Source: Phallusia mammillata | Lineage: Eukaryota; Chordata; Ascidiacea; Phlebobranchia; Ascidiidae | Assembly: GCA_003260075.1 (NCBI GenBank) | Contig: QLIY01000476.1 | Coordinates: 1 to 64,000, forward strand | Direction of reading: 5' to 3' | Length of the DNA: 64,000 nucleotides | Part shown: piece after piece, positions 11,001 through 23,200 of the stretch | Layout of the letters: the number at the start of each line of letters is the position of its first letter | How positions within the stretch are numbered: position 1 is the first letter of the stretch | Made by a program: the position numbers and the translations under genes | The notes under the pieces: model-generated | Databases searched by the model: none | Told to the model about the DNA's origin: nothing | What the model saw: the letters and a program-made list of their open reading frames with translations, nothing else

Positions 11001-13764
11001 TCGTTACAGAGTAATCGCGGATGCTCAAGTTTTACGGCTAATTCGGAGAAAAGGGCCAGTGTTGGATCTGCGCGTGGACGAAAGAAATCTTTAGATCAAT
11101 CGACACAAACCAGCGACCTTAAAGATCAAGGCAGCCCCAATACGGCCCAACAGTCAAGCTTAAAGTTAAGCGTCCCTCCAAAGAAACCTCCTCGGAGCAA
11201 CAGTCCAAGCAATCTGAGCAACCGAATAGCTAGTCAAGAATTGCAACAAACAAAAACGGTTGTAACAACAACTGCAACTAGTACCGTTAGCGGTTCACCG
11301 ATCGTTCCATACTATCCGCTTTTGACCAGTTTCTCCCGCTTTTCCCCGCACAGACATCCGCATTTTCTGTCTCCGACGTTTATTCCGGTCAACATAAGTC
11401 AGCAGTTTTACCGTGCACCGGGTGTAGCGTGGCCCAACGTGTCCACTCATTCGCAATCTTCAGACAACAGCATCGATCTGTCCGCCGAATCTCAATTCAA
11501 AACTTCTCACACCGACCAGTCACAGCGACGGGCTTCAGATAGCGGGAACGTGCAGGATATGGCTCCAAGCGTTGTGATGTTACCGGCAACCGGCATGCTC
11601 CCTTCTTATTACATTCCCCCAGTTTATCCGGACGCTCCCCGTCCCAAGGCTCCAGCAGGTAGAAAATCTAAACCTGTCCTGCGTCGTAGGCGTTCCTTTC
11701 CAGGCCCGATTAGTTCATCATCCGTGGCTAAAGCGAGGTTGAATCGTCGATACGGTTTGGCGAGAAACTACGCCGCTGTTAAGTTTGCTAAACCTACACC
11801 TCTTGCTCTTAACCAGTCGCACCCGGTAACCCGTCCACAGGTCGTACGACGACCCCGCTTCGCCCGAAGCAGCTTGTCCGATGACGTAGTGTTTCAAAGC
11901 ATTGAACAACGGTCAGGGGCTCCAGTGTTCGTAACGAAACCAAAGGTACAGCTTTAAAGATAAGTATACGTTAAACTTATTTACGTAAGCGTATAACGAC
12001 GCCTGTTGCACATTGCAGACCCCTTTACCTAAAGCAGCTGATAAAGAAGCAGCGGAGAAGCCCACTAAGAATGAAACAAATGATGCTGAAGGTAGAACAA
12101 ATGATGTTTTCTTGTTTGGGTATACTTGTTAAATTTGTGGTGATTAGAAAAAAAGGCTGCTGAAGTGTGGCTTTCCTCGGGAGGTGATACTGGCTATACG
12201 TCGGGTGCAACATCTTCTGGAAGAACAACTCCAGAAGCAGTAGATTCTCATCCTGAACGACCCACTCAGAGATTGGATGCGATACCAGAAGACAGCAAGC
12301 AACAGGTACAAATTTGAATGAAAATATTTAGCGTAGACAAACCGTTTAAAGGATGAGAGTTTTGCAGGTAGATACAAGTGTACAAGATACTAGTGTACAA
12401 GATACCACTAAGGACGTGTCTGAAGAACATCAGGATGTTGTTGAAGACAAACATAGCAAAAGTAAGATAGTTTAGTAAAAAATGAGCCAAGTTTTACACG
12501 TATTTACACGGTAACTCTACAACACCGTGCTGCTCGTAGACCAGCTTGTTTTGGTGGAATACCTCTTTTGTGCCATGCCTACTTCTGTTTGTATATGAGT
12601 GTATTATGGTTGGTATGCATGGACACTCATAAGGCTAAAGTATACAACATCTTCTTATTTCAGGCAAAAAGGTGACACACTTTCAAACGATTAAGCGAAT
12701 CAAACGGTTTATGTCGACGAAAAAAGTTGGCAAACACGATCACACAGTCGCTAATCCGGAGCAGATTCGGACGCAGCAAGATGCCAGTGAAGTAGAAGAC
12801 TCCCGGATGTTCCTCAGAAAAAGCAAAACTGACACCAAGTTACCTAAGAAATCCGACACCACAGTTACACATGTTGGCAAAGGTATGTTGCTGAAAATAA
12901 AACCGAAATAACAGTTACACTACTTTGTTATAATTTCAGGAGCAGCGGTCAGAGAGATTTTCAAGAAGTCTAAAAAGTCCTCAATAGATAAAGGAAGCAA
13001 CAGTACATTAAAGGGTACAGAGGAATTTAAAAACGTCTCTGCTAAAATTGCTAGTCGTCCAGGGGCGGAAACTAATCGACCCCCAGGGCCACGAGAAAAC
13101 TATGACATGAAACTAGCTCTTCTTAAACCAAGTTTCGTGGCTGTAGCTCCTTCTGAAATAAGGCCGGTCGAGGACCAACAGAAAAACGTGACACACATAG
13201 CTGGTGAGTAAAGTTTACTTTTAAGTTTTACTAGATACCATAGTATAGAACCGAATACCTTTTGCAAGCTTTGAAATTTAGCCTACAAATTAGTAACTTT
13301 AGTAACAAATTAGTAATTGAGAAAATTCAATATGGGTTTAGGGTAAACGCGCTCTATAAAGCAACGGGCTCGCTGTGTTTTTATTTGGAAACAACACAAG
13401 CTCAAAACTAGATGGTAAAGAGTTGTTTAAATATTTAGACAAACCAGCACCAAATCCCGGAAGTGCTTTGGACACAAGTATCCAACGAACAAACACTCGA
13501 CGGTCCGTGTCAACCCCAGGAATACGTATCAACTCTGAGACGGGTGACGTCATCGATGAGGAAAAATCGGCGCATACTACTTCTATGGCGCAACATCAAC
13601 CTATGCACAAGATTCTGTCGAGCACGGCGATTGATGATGACAGTTTGGAAGATGGTGCATCACAATCAAGGACTCTCCAAAATTATGGGGTTAACAGTGA
13701 ATTGCAGGTTACTGACGAACAGTTAAATCTCATGGGGAAAAGCAGGGAATCCACAGTTATATAA
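5073..13764 (+). CDS. large low-complexity protein of unknown function, 14 exons
   Basis: Exons: 5073-5217, 5598-5780, 5844-5975, 6274-6452, 6518-6605, 6679-6822, 6946-7061, 7124-11945, 12019-12091, 12148-12305, 12368-12461, 12664-12882, 12940-13203 and 13412-13764 (stop 13762-13764). All junctions outside exon 8 keep phase. The product would exceed 2000 residues. The N-terminus is rich in Pro, Tyr and Met (MNRRQFYPPRNTF, MSPYQQCPQYMYYSG), then an Arg/Ser-rich segment, an acidic patch (YDSWEEVENED), then a giant Ser/Thr/Pro/Lys-rich exon with several basic tracts (KPVLRRRRSF). No enzymatic or folded domain is recognised, so the protein is probably disordered; function unknown. Exon 8 is damaged in this assembly: an N with a doubled segment at 7383, an N plus a foreign 90-base piece at 8874-8966 with a frame change across it, and a C10-linked repeat at 9421. 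The start ATG is the first one followed by sustained Pro-rich coding; an in-frame ATG at 5049 is possible. Confidence 0.7.
7136..7624 (+). other. contig overlap scar with N at 7383 inside exon 8
   Basis: The segment ending at 7382 recurs about 242 bases later, ending at 7624 (7255-7382 equals 7497-7624 with a single visible change). One N sits at the junction. The second copy begins with the version that carries the CTG TAA stop also seen in the broken copy at 503-985. This looks like two diverged haplotype or paralogue contigs laid end to end. The true exon probably reads once through this region. Confidence 0.65.
8874..8966. other. 90-base copy of eIF4B-locus sequence inserted in exon 8
   Basis: After a single N at 8874, about 90 bases (AAGGAAATTATATTTCGGTA through TTTTCTTTCGT) appear identical to 16727-16816, which spans the end of eIF4B exon 16, its donor and the adjacent intron. 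The piece holds an in-frame stop in the downstream frame, and the reading frame differs on its two sides. Misassembly is more likely than a genomic insertion because of the N and the apparently perfect identity. Confidence 0.65.
9288..9560 (+). repeat. direct repeat of about 130 bases joined by C10
   Basis: Coding sequence starting AAGAGCAAAGCGCCTCAACA (about 9291-9420) is repeated at 9431-9560 after ten C at 9421-9430, with a few substitutions (for example GAACGT/GAACGC and ATACAG/ATATAG). The duplication happens to stay in frame, adding about 45 residues. It matches the C10-spacer pattern seen elsewhere and is likely an assembly doubling. Confidence 0.65.
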
Positions 13765-14232
13765 TTTTTTTGACTTGTAGAAGAGTGTTTATTTTTTCAC
13801 TTTGTTTGCAATATAGATTTTGGCATTAAGTTACGACGCTTATTTGAAAGCTAAGTCTACGGCATACTTTAGATCATAGCGCAAGGGTCCCCTTGAACTG
13901 TCGGATAACCATCAATACCCGTTGCTCCCTATACTCACCAACAAAAGAAAAACTTAGATATGTTGAATTCTGAATATAAAAGGAAGGAGTTACCCCCCCC
14001 CCTTTTTTGACTTGTAGAAGAGTGTTTATTTTTTCACTTTGTTTGCAATACAGATTTTGGCATTAAGTTACGACGCTTATTTGAAAGCTAAGTCTTCTCT
14101 ACGGCATACTTTAGATCATAGTGCAAGGGTCCCCTTGAACTGTCGGATAACCATCAATACCCGTTGCTCCCTACTCACCAACAAAAGAAAAACTTAGATA
14201 TGTCGAATTCTGAATATAAAAGGAAGGAGTTG
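13763..14232. repeat. direct repeat of about 225 bases joined by C10
   Basis: The 3' flank of the large gene (TTTTTTGACTTGTAGAAGAG... to ...AAAAGGAAGGAGTT, about 13767-13991) recurs at 14003-14232 after ten C at 13993-14002. The copies differ by small indels (CTCTTCTCTACGG against CTACGG) and single bases, about what two haplotypes of a polymorphic species would show. Confidence 0.7.
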
Positions 14233-15278
14233 TTCTCACAATAAGCACTAAATTACTTCACATTATAAAAACGCCTAAGGTAGCTTTTATCACTACATAA
14301 AGTGTACCAAAGTCCCCAGTGTATTTTGATGAGTTTTCTGCAACATATGCTCCCATAGAAAGCGAACAGGTGCTTATGATTGGATTGTGTGTATATATAG
14401 GGTAAAGGTTCTAAATTGTACGGACAATCCAAAGCAGTGGAGAAATTTTGATGAGAAAGCTGAAAATGTTAAGTAATTCCCAAATTGGAAGTGTCTCGTT
14501 AAACAAGACCGTGCCTTGATCGTACAGACTAGCAACACAAACCCATGGTTGAATGGTGTAACTACAGCCAGGTCTTCCAATATAGCCTACAACTTAGTTT
14601 TGTGATGGCGAGTTAAGGTAAATTATTCTACTCCGACAATAGCAAAATACAACGTCTCTCAACGACCCTTTATTCATCAACCGTCGCGCATTTCACTTCA
14701 TATACAAGCTCTGTCGCCTTTTGCGGGCGAAACAAAATTTACATGTGGGGCCGAGTTAGGGCCTGTCATAACAAAACAACCCACCAAAAACCAACAAGAC
14801 CCAAGGCATAAATTATCTTTAAGACTAAAACAAGTGGTTTGCTGAAGAAAAAACACCAAAGGCTGAACAACCAACCAACTCAGCAAACGATAAAGGTAAT
14901 TCCAAAACCTTTTTCCGATTTGTGGTCCATTGGCGGTTATCGAGGGGTTTCGAAGTTAAAAGCACCAGCTGGGACATATCTATAGGATGCAGAAAAAACT
15001 AGGGACGGCGAAAATCGTATGCTGCAAATAAAACGGTGGCCAGCTCCATGGTCTCGTGTTTTTACTGTGGCAACGTACGTGAATTATATTTCATAGGCGG
15101 GAACAAAGTCATCAAAAAACAAACATTTTAATCACAGGTGACTATAAAAACGCGCACCCGTCCACAATGGCCGCCGCATCAGCTAAACAATTACCCAAGC
15201 ACATAAGAATCAGTCCACCGCAAATGTCGGCCCCGGCAGCCGCGAAATGAACGTTTGGTGGCGCCAGAGAGAAAGAGT
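14233..15278. other. intergenic between convergent gene ends, nothing recognised
   Basis: This region separates the 3' end of the plus-strand large gene from the 3' end of the minus-strand eIF4B gene. No coding exon, RNA gene or transposon end was recognised. A minus-strand AATAAA near 14670 could serve eIF4B but is about 600 bases from its stop. Confidence 0.4.
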
Positions 15279-18200
15279 TCACTCGGCGACGGCGTCGTCA
15301 TCACTGTCGTCGACCGCAAGTAAAGCAAACTTGCTGTGCGTCACAAAGTTCACCGGTTGTTCGTTCGCCACTGGAGGCGCTGCGGGACGTAATCTTTGTT
15401 GCTTTCCTGGTTTCCTAGTGGGCTGCTCCTGTCCAGCTGTGACATACGTGGGGACAGGTTTAGTTTTGTGAAATTACTTACTTTCGTATACTTACGTCTT
15501 GATTATTAAATACAATATCAGCAAAAAATTAGGCTTAGATGTAGTTTCTCTTCTCACGATCGGAAACCAGTTTGGCACAAACCAACAACATATTGGACGT
15601 TTCAAGTAGCTTTTCCGGGTCGCTCTTGGTTTAACAGCGCTTGCCCGGGAACAATATATCCTCATGTACACAACTTACGTGCATCAGGTCTGTCGCATTC
15701 TGGCCTAGAATCCCCACTCGAATCTCTTTTTCTCTCCGATGCATCACTTCTGTTATAAGCACCACAGATAAAAAGTTAATAAAACATATCGGCAATATGT
15801 GTTCCATAAAAATATGGCCAGACCTAGTGTTACAATATAAGTGTTTGTTGCATTTTTAAAATTTTTTTTAAACGACCAACACAAAAATTTACCTTGATCC
15901 GCGGTTTTCCCGTCGATTCCTGTTCGATGTTTGATGGCGATCACCTCTGTAACTTTCACTATCGCCGTCACCACGACGACGGTTGGCATGGAAATCCTGG
16001 TCACGGTTTGATGCTTGTCCACGTCCACCACCTTGGTACGGTCTGCGTCCCTGCTGTGGAAAACGATAACTTTAACTTTTCGCAGCAAACTTTAGAAATA
16101 AGAACAATACACATTATAAGTTTTTGAACTCTCCGTAAGTTCAAAGCGTTTTTTGGGAAAAAAAATTAAAGCGTACATTTTGTTTTGTTTGAAGTAAAAG
16201 ATTTTGTTAAAGTTCTGTGATCCTACCATCAAAAAATCTAAATCTAATTAAAAAAGTATTGGCCTTTGGAACACTATACACGGATCTGTCTATGGGAAAA
16301 TAACAGTCAAAAGCGCGACATGCTTTGTTATTCCAACGTTTCGGGCAAGTGATCATGCCCAGTGTTTTGGGGGATTTCTCCAGTGGTTTCCCAAAATTTG
16401 GACTTGCAACTACAACTATAGTTTTTGGTATTTAAATGAAACACTTGGGTCTTTAAAACTACTTAGCAGTCACCCAAACCAAACCTTAAAAAAAAGTCTC
16501 TTAAAACTACTTAGCGGTCACCCAAACCAAACCTTAAAAAAAAACCTCTTTAAAACTACTTAGCGGTCACCCAAACCAAACCTTAAAAAAACCTGATCAT
16601 GCCATCATCAGTGATATAAGGTTACATCAGTTACACCCGTTTATAAACATTTGAGTCGCATAAAAGATTGGCTTTTATTCGAGAATTCAGGAACAAAGGC
16701 CACGGAAAGACAACATGGCTTGGCAAGGAAATTATATTTCGGTATATTCAATTCAACATCGATGTCCCAGTGGACTTACCATTCCGCCACCGCGGTCAGA
16801 ATATTTTCTTTCGTTGCTTCTGCGATCATGCTGTGTTGGCGGTTGACGATTCGCCGCGTAATGAGTTCTCGGCTGTTGTTGCGCGGATTCAATCGATTCT
16901 CTTCCATCACCTGGTTCATTGCGTGCCTGAAGAGAACTCTCCTCGACAGCGGCACCTTCTGGCCGTCTGTTGAAGTCGTACAAATGCTCAATACAGGTTT
17001 TACGCCGTAATGTCATGTTGTTTACAGAAGGGAATATTATTTACAGAAGGGAATATCAAAATTTCTGATTCCATGGAATTACATTGAATTTATATGCTTA
17101 TTATTGGTTTTAGCGTTATGGCTGGGAAATTAAAAAGTGCTGAAATACAGAAAACAATTTGGATCCTCATAGAAAAAAGTACCACTGCTTTCAAATTTTG
17201 AACGTCGTTACCAGTACGTTTTTGTATCGTTCTCTGTGCATGTCGCTCAATTCAGTGTCGAAAATCGATTACCAGAGTATTAAAACAAGATTTTCACCTA
17301 TGATGACTTTAAATGACAATCTCGAAAGAATTTGACAAACTTAAGTTCAAAGTTAGTAGTTCTAAGATTTCCGCCTTTTGAGTCGAGCCAATACCCGAGT
17401 TCAAATCAGGTTTCGATAATCGCATGAAACTTCTAAAAACTAAGAGGTGCTTTACAATTTTCACGATTAGCCCAGTCGCATTGCGCCCTGGTAAATTTAT
17501 TGGCGAAAAACAGCGATTGTTCGTGGTCTTTGTCCGACAGAAGACCTCCATGGCAATGTACTCGGGTACTGGCTCGGTTTATCCCTTCCCCAACAGCAGT
17601 TCAATACAGTTCAAATACGAAAAAGGCGAACATCAAAAAATATCTCAAACACCAACAGGGCCGCATCAAATGTACAAATAAATTTTTGGGGCAACTTTCC
17701 CAACCCCCAGCGTGCATGACGTCAGACTACCTGTCCTCCTCCTCCTCCTGACAATTTCCCTCCGCCTCCTCTCGCTCCCCGCGATGCTCAGTCATGTTTT
17801 TCGGCTCATCTCTCTTCCATGCGTTAGGTGGCGACCCACCTAGCAACAACACAAGTATAGTTTGTAAGCATATGCAAGGCCGTACTATTTTTCGTTCTCA
17901 AACGTTTGACGAAATAAAAGATACCATCGTTATGACCAGAATCCGGCTGTGGTTGACGCTAAAATCATTTGTGTGGGTATGAGTATTTCCTCACGCAGTT
18001 CAGACGTAAGATATAGTGCCTCATATTAAAAAAAGAAATTTTTTTTCGGCCAGTATTGCACGTTCTAGAAACACATACACATCATACACTGTATGATAGG
18101 GTTATATGTCTTGAAGCTTAAACAATATCTTTCGTAACCACATATCTATGAGACTGAATCCATAAACTAGATTGCGTTATTGTGAATATAGAACTACAAA

Positions 18201-20169
18201 CATGGACAACAAATTGCCACACACCCGAAGGAGCCTGATCTGAGGTGAATTTCTTCTTTCCCCAGGGACTTTCCTTGGGTACCGGGGCGGGTTTGTATTC
18301 AGCTTTGCGTTGTTCGGAACCAGACGGTTTTCGGCTTCCGTGACCTTGCGGTGAAACGACTGAAATGAGACAAGATTTATGAAAAACCGTTCTTGTTTAA
18401 CAATCTGTAACAACTGTTAAGCTGGTAAAAGAATATTTCAGTCAAATAAAACAACATTTTTGAAGAGACATTCGTTACTGTTGACGTTGTTCAGCGCATC
18501 TACATTTTTTTTAAAGAGCAAAATAATTGGTACCCTTGGTTTCGTTTGTGTTTTCTTGTTTTCTGCGGCACAAACAAAATTTCCTTTTGCAAACCAAGTT
18601 ACAACAACAAAAAACAGACAAGCCATACGATATTCAAAACATGCTAATTTGAAACAAGGCGAGCGGTATCCTATAGGACATCGCTAGAACTGCATTACCA
18701 AAAGGAAAAACCAGTGCAGCAAATTGGTATAGCCTCCTGTTATTAATTGATTCGCTTTTTTTTTTGAAAGCAGTCTGGCATCTCAAACAATGCAAAGTCC
18801 TCTTACCATCCTGATCCTCACTTGACCTCGTCGATGACGTCCTTGACCTTCTAGGGGATTTCACCTGGTAATCGTCACTTCTCTCGCTCGTTCGGCGACC
18901 ACGATTTCTCTGTGGTTCGCCTCTACAGAACACATGGAAAAAAATTTGAATTAATAAATTTTTACATCTGTAGTAAAGACTAAACAACAGTTTATCATAA
19001 ATTAAATTGCTACTTCCGTGTGTGTAATACATATGCTTAGAAAAGACGATATATGGGTATTTAAATAATATTTCTAATTCCATATGTGAAATACATGTTC
19101 TTCTTGAAAAAAGACGAAAATTTTAAAGTTAGTTTAAATTATATTTCTAATTCTGGATGTGTAATAAGTATGCTGAAAAAGAAAAACGACAAGTTCTTCT
19201 AAAACATATACATTTCTAATGCAACACTTAACAACATGTACATATCTAAAACAGAAACACATTCTTTTACAAAAGTTCACTTTCCAAATATGCCACAGCA
19301 AGTATCCCCCAAAAAACTTATTTTATATTTTATCCCTCTTTTTTACACTAATTACATCAATATATAGGTTGCATTGCATTTGTAATTGGTAAAGCAAGTT
19401 TTTTGAACAAGCTTCACAACTTGCCTATCATCACCGAACTCTTGCAGGTACTGTTGTTCCTGTCTTCTCAATTTCTCTTCGATTGCACGCTCTCGAGCAG
19501 CAGTGTCCACTGGTTTTGCATCTCCAAACACAGACACTGATTTTGGCTGTGTGGGTGACTTCTGCTTTGCCCTGCAATATGGTGGGTTAATAAATAAACC
19601 TTTGCTGTCGGGAATAATGTATTAACAAATTTGTAGCCCTTTCAGAAGTTTTTATTACAATATGCCACCTTTTCGATGTCCTGTACGAGACCTTCTTTAG
19701 GGTAATGACATAAATTAAATTGAAACAAGTTGTTATAAAGCAACAAGGGCGATGAAACACATAGGAAAATAACGAAAATAGTGGCTAACTATGTATTTTT
19801 AATGTGTTGGTATTTACAGTTCTAGTATTTCCCTTTCTTGCGCAGCAATTTTTTCTTCCATTTCTCGTTCTCTTGCTGCAGTGTCAACTGGCTTTGCACT
19901 TCCAAATATGTTGGTTGATCTACAAAATAACATGTTTAATATCCACTTTTAACCACAATTTATACTCAATTCAATTAATATTACTGTATACTTACTTTTT
20001 TTCAGCAACAGGTTCTTTTACATTTCTGAAAAAAATGTGAATATAAAATAGTTAGCATTTTGCCCAACTTTATTACCCATGCCCTATCTAAAATGCACCA
20101 ATGTCCTTAAGTGGTAATATGCATTCCATACTACATTTTTACTAGACTTTAGCTGAAGAAACTTAAAAC

Positions 20170-20257
<88 letters not shown>

Positions 20258-23200
20258 ACAGGTGAAGTTTTGTGCATGATCTCACAGGCCACACTGTGGT
20301 GAAACACTGCTAAGGCACTTGGTCAAATTTATTAAAACAATGACAACAAAAATTTACGTTTCCTTCTTGCCAATTTTTTCCTCAATTTCCCTCTCTTTGG
20401 CAGTTGTGTCTACAGGTTTTGCACTTCCAAATATGGAAGATGACCTAGCAATACACCAAGAACGTATTTGTTCACTTGAAATATATGTTCAGTAAACATT
20501 TTGAGTCCAAATGTTAAGTACATTCTATCCAGATCATGTGGTGCATAAACAGAATCGAGCTAATATTTTAAAAAATGTACACTTCTCTTTGCGTTTTGAA
20601 AATAATATACTTATGACCCTATTTCTGTTCTAGGGTGACAATTTCTTTTTGCCAGTTACACATGCACTATGGCTTATTTAAATAATGTATCCACTACAAT
20701 ATTTTACACTTGGGTTAAAAAACAGCAAAATTGTGCAAGGCCAACAAAAAGCTTTGTTTTGGATTGCAATCTCAAAAATTGGGTGGTTTTGGAGACTCTC
20801 CAACCCTTATTTCACATACGATTCAAAATGCATAAACCACACATAATTATAAAGTTGTTAGTTATAACCATATTCAACTATCGGGGACTATAGGATAAAT
20901 TAACAACCTGGTAGATGCATTTTCATCAGCAACGGGTTTCTGTCTTGGTTGCAGTTTAAGCTGTGGTCTTTCCCGTGAAGGTTCTTGTGGCTGATTATAA
21001 TCACCACTTCTTTGTCTGTTGTAACCCCTGTCACGGCTATATCCAGAGTTGTATCTATCATCGCTTGGTCTTCTTTGGTACTGAATGTGAAAACAAACAT
21101 AATTTGGCTTTTTAGTTGTCTGACATCTAGACTAACATGTGATTGTACATACAATACAGTCGCAAATTTTATAGGTGAAACTTAACAGAAATTAATTCGC
21201 AAAAATATGATGACTGGTAAGACTGCTTTTGGCAATCAAGGTCAAGAGGTTTTTATTGTCAAACACACATACAGTCATATTTGTCTTCAAATTTTTAAAC
21301 ACAAGATGACTGTTGCACAATGCACACCATAAAAAATTCTACTTATTTGTCCCTTGCAACACAATACACAAAATCCCTTGTAACACAATAGTGTTAAAAA
21401 CTCACTGGTCTACACCAGGGGTCCCCAAACTACGGCCCGCGGGCCAGATCCGGAAGTCATTTCATCCGGCCCGACCAAATTTTTTGGTTTGCCAAGTCGT
21501 ATTGATAACTATGTGACATTCAAAAATTAATCTACTCCTTACGAAAGGTTTCTTTCTGCGATATGTAGAATTAATATTAGGCTACAACGCCCAGGATTGA
21601 TTCAAAGCCGGTTTGTTACGTCACAAACAACACTACGAGTGTTAATTGTGCTCAAACAATTGCCTTCTTTTGTTACTTGCGACATAATAAACAAACATTG
21701 CTCGTAAGATGAGACTAACTATTCAGTTTGACAGTCGCATTAGCAGATTTTAAATGGGATTGTAAAAAGACCATATCTTGGCGCTAGCATAAAAATCACC
21801 TTGCGATCTAAGTTTGGAAACATGGCGCTGTAAACTATGCTGCCCACACAAATCATTATTACACTTATCCGGCCAGCAGTGGAAAAAGTTTGGTGACCCC
21901 TGGTCTACACCATGGATGCGCAACCTTTTTGCCATTTAGCTGCATTAGATGTCCTTATTTCACCAACAGCCGCCAAGTGTCTATTTTTGGTCATAAGTAT
22001 AAGATAAAGAAAATGACATTTTATCGACTTGCACCAAAAATTCAAATTGATTTCTAACTGTATCTAAAGATTGAACTCAACGAGTCCTAAATGTTTATCA
22101 TGTCACCATACATATTTGTGACTGTGAGGGGTTCCATTTGTTTACCCACTCACAGATTGTGCACCCCTGATGTAAACTATGTCTTAGCCATGCCTTGTCT
22201 TACAAACCTGATCACTTGAAAAACCAGATCTCCAAGATCCACTTTCTGAACCATAATCACGGGATGATCCTACAATAAAAACATATGGTTAGAAGTCTGC
22301 ATACAGATACAATGCTTTTCCCTAAATTTCTATACATGTTCATTTTCATTTGAACAAGCTACAGAAAATGCATGCAGCTATATCCCTACACGACACCTCG
22401 ACTGTTAGAAGGTCGTTGACCCCTATCATAATGTCCATCGTATCTTTGACGACGTTGGTCTCCATAACGGTCTCCGTGCCCGTAATCACCATAACTATCA
22501 CCACGATGCCTGTCCATGCCACGATAGTCATTGTCTTTGTAACAAACAGAAAATTAACTAAAAAGTCTTTAAAAAAAGATAAAATGATATACTATGTCTG
22601 CATGATTTGATTTGAGGTGACACAGTGCAAAAATAATGCCAGAACAAAGATTGTGTCTATCCTTGTTGTTTTAAGCATCAAAACAAATTCTACAATTTTC
22701 AAATGGCACATCAGGCCTTTATGTATTTGTGTATTTATAATTTGTTTTTACAGCAACCAATAGTAAAAACAGGACCAAAAACACGTTTTAATATTTTGTG
22801 TATAAATCAGTCATTAAAACTAGGATTCAACACATAATTAGTTTCTACTAAACATCTGGGGGAGCAAAAGTTTAAACTTTGACATAAGGATCAGAAATCT
22901 AAATTGCTTAAAACAAGATGTCTTTAAGTTTAGTATGACTAATGTGTGATGTCACAATACCCTGACCAGGCTGAGCCACCAACACACACAACAATAGTAG
23001 TTATGAGCCCTGTAAAAACGCCAGTCAAAGATTTAAGGCTTGTTAACACAGTTACTATTTTGCGTCATATTATACAAATATAAAGTTTACCTCTTCTATC
23101 AAAACTTGATTGAGTTGTTTCTTGTGATGACCGCCTCCAGTTGCCAGCGGTCGGGTCTGGTCCACTGCTGTTGCTTCCATACCTGTCCCGGCCCCATGGA

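Larger units (their letters stand above)
19425..20444 (-). repeat. eif4b: triplicated FGxAKPVDT exon of eIF4B
   Basis: Three exons (20358-20444, 19818-19919 and 19425-19571) each encode a version of S-(I/V)-FG-(S/D)-AKPVDT followed by a charged helix-like stretch (AKEREIEEK, AREREMEEK, ARERAIEEK). All three begin with one base finishing a codon and end with two bases, so they are symmetric and can be copied or skipped without frame change. Known eIF4B proteins that I can recall have one such segment. A 30-base microexon sits between copies 1 and 2. The repeat is coding and in phase, so it is not an assembly doubling of the poly-C kind; intron lengths and codons differ between copies. Confidence 0.85.

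Noticed and set aside
16651..17010. 119-codon plus-strand ORF
   Set aside because: It is a shadow of eIF4B exon 16 and its flanking intron on the minus strand.
20171..20247. Poly-C tracts as i-motif or G-quadruplex regulatory elements
   Set aside because: Fixed ten-base lengths and duplicated flanks at several loci fit an assembly placeholder much better than biology.
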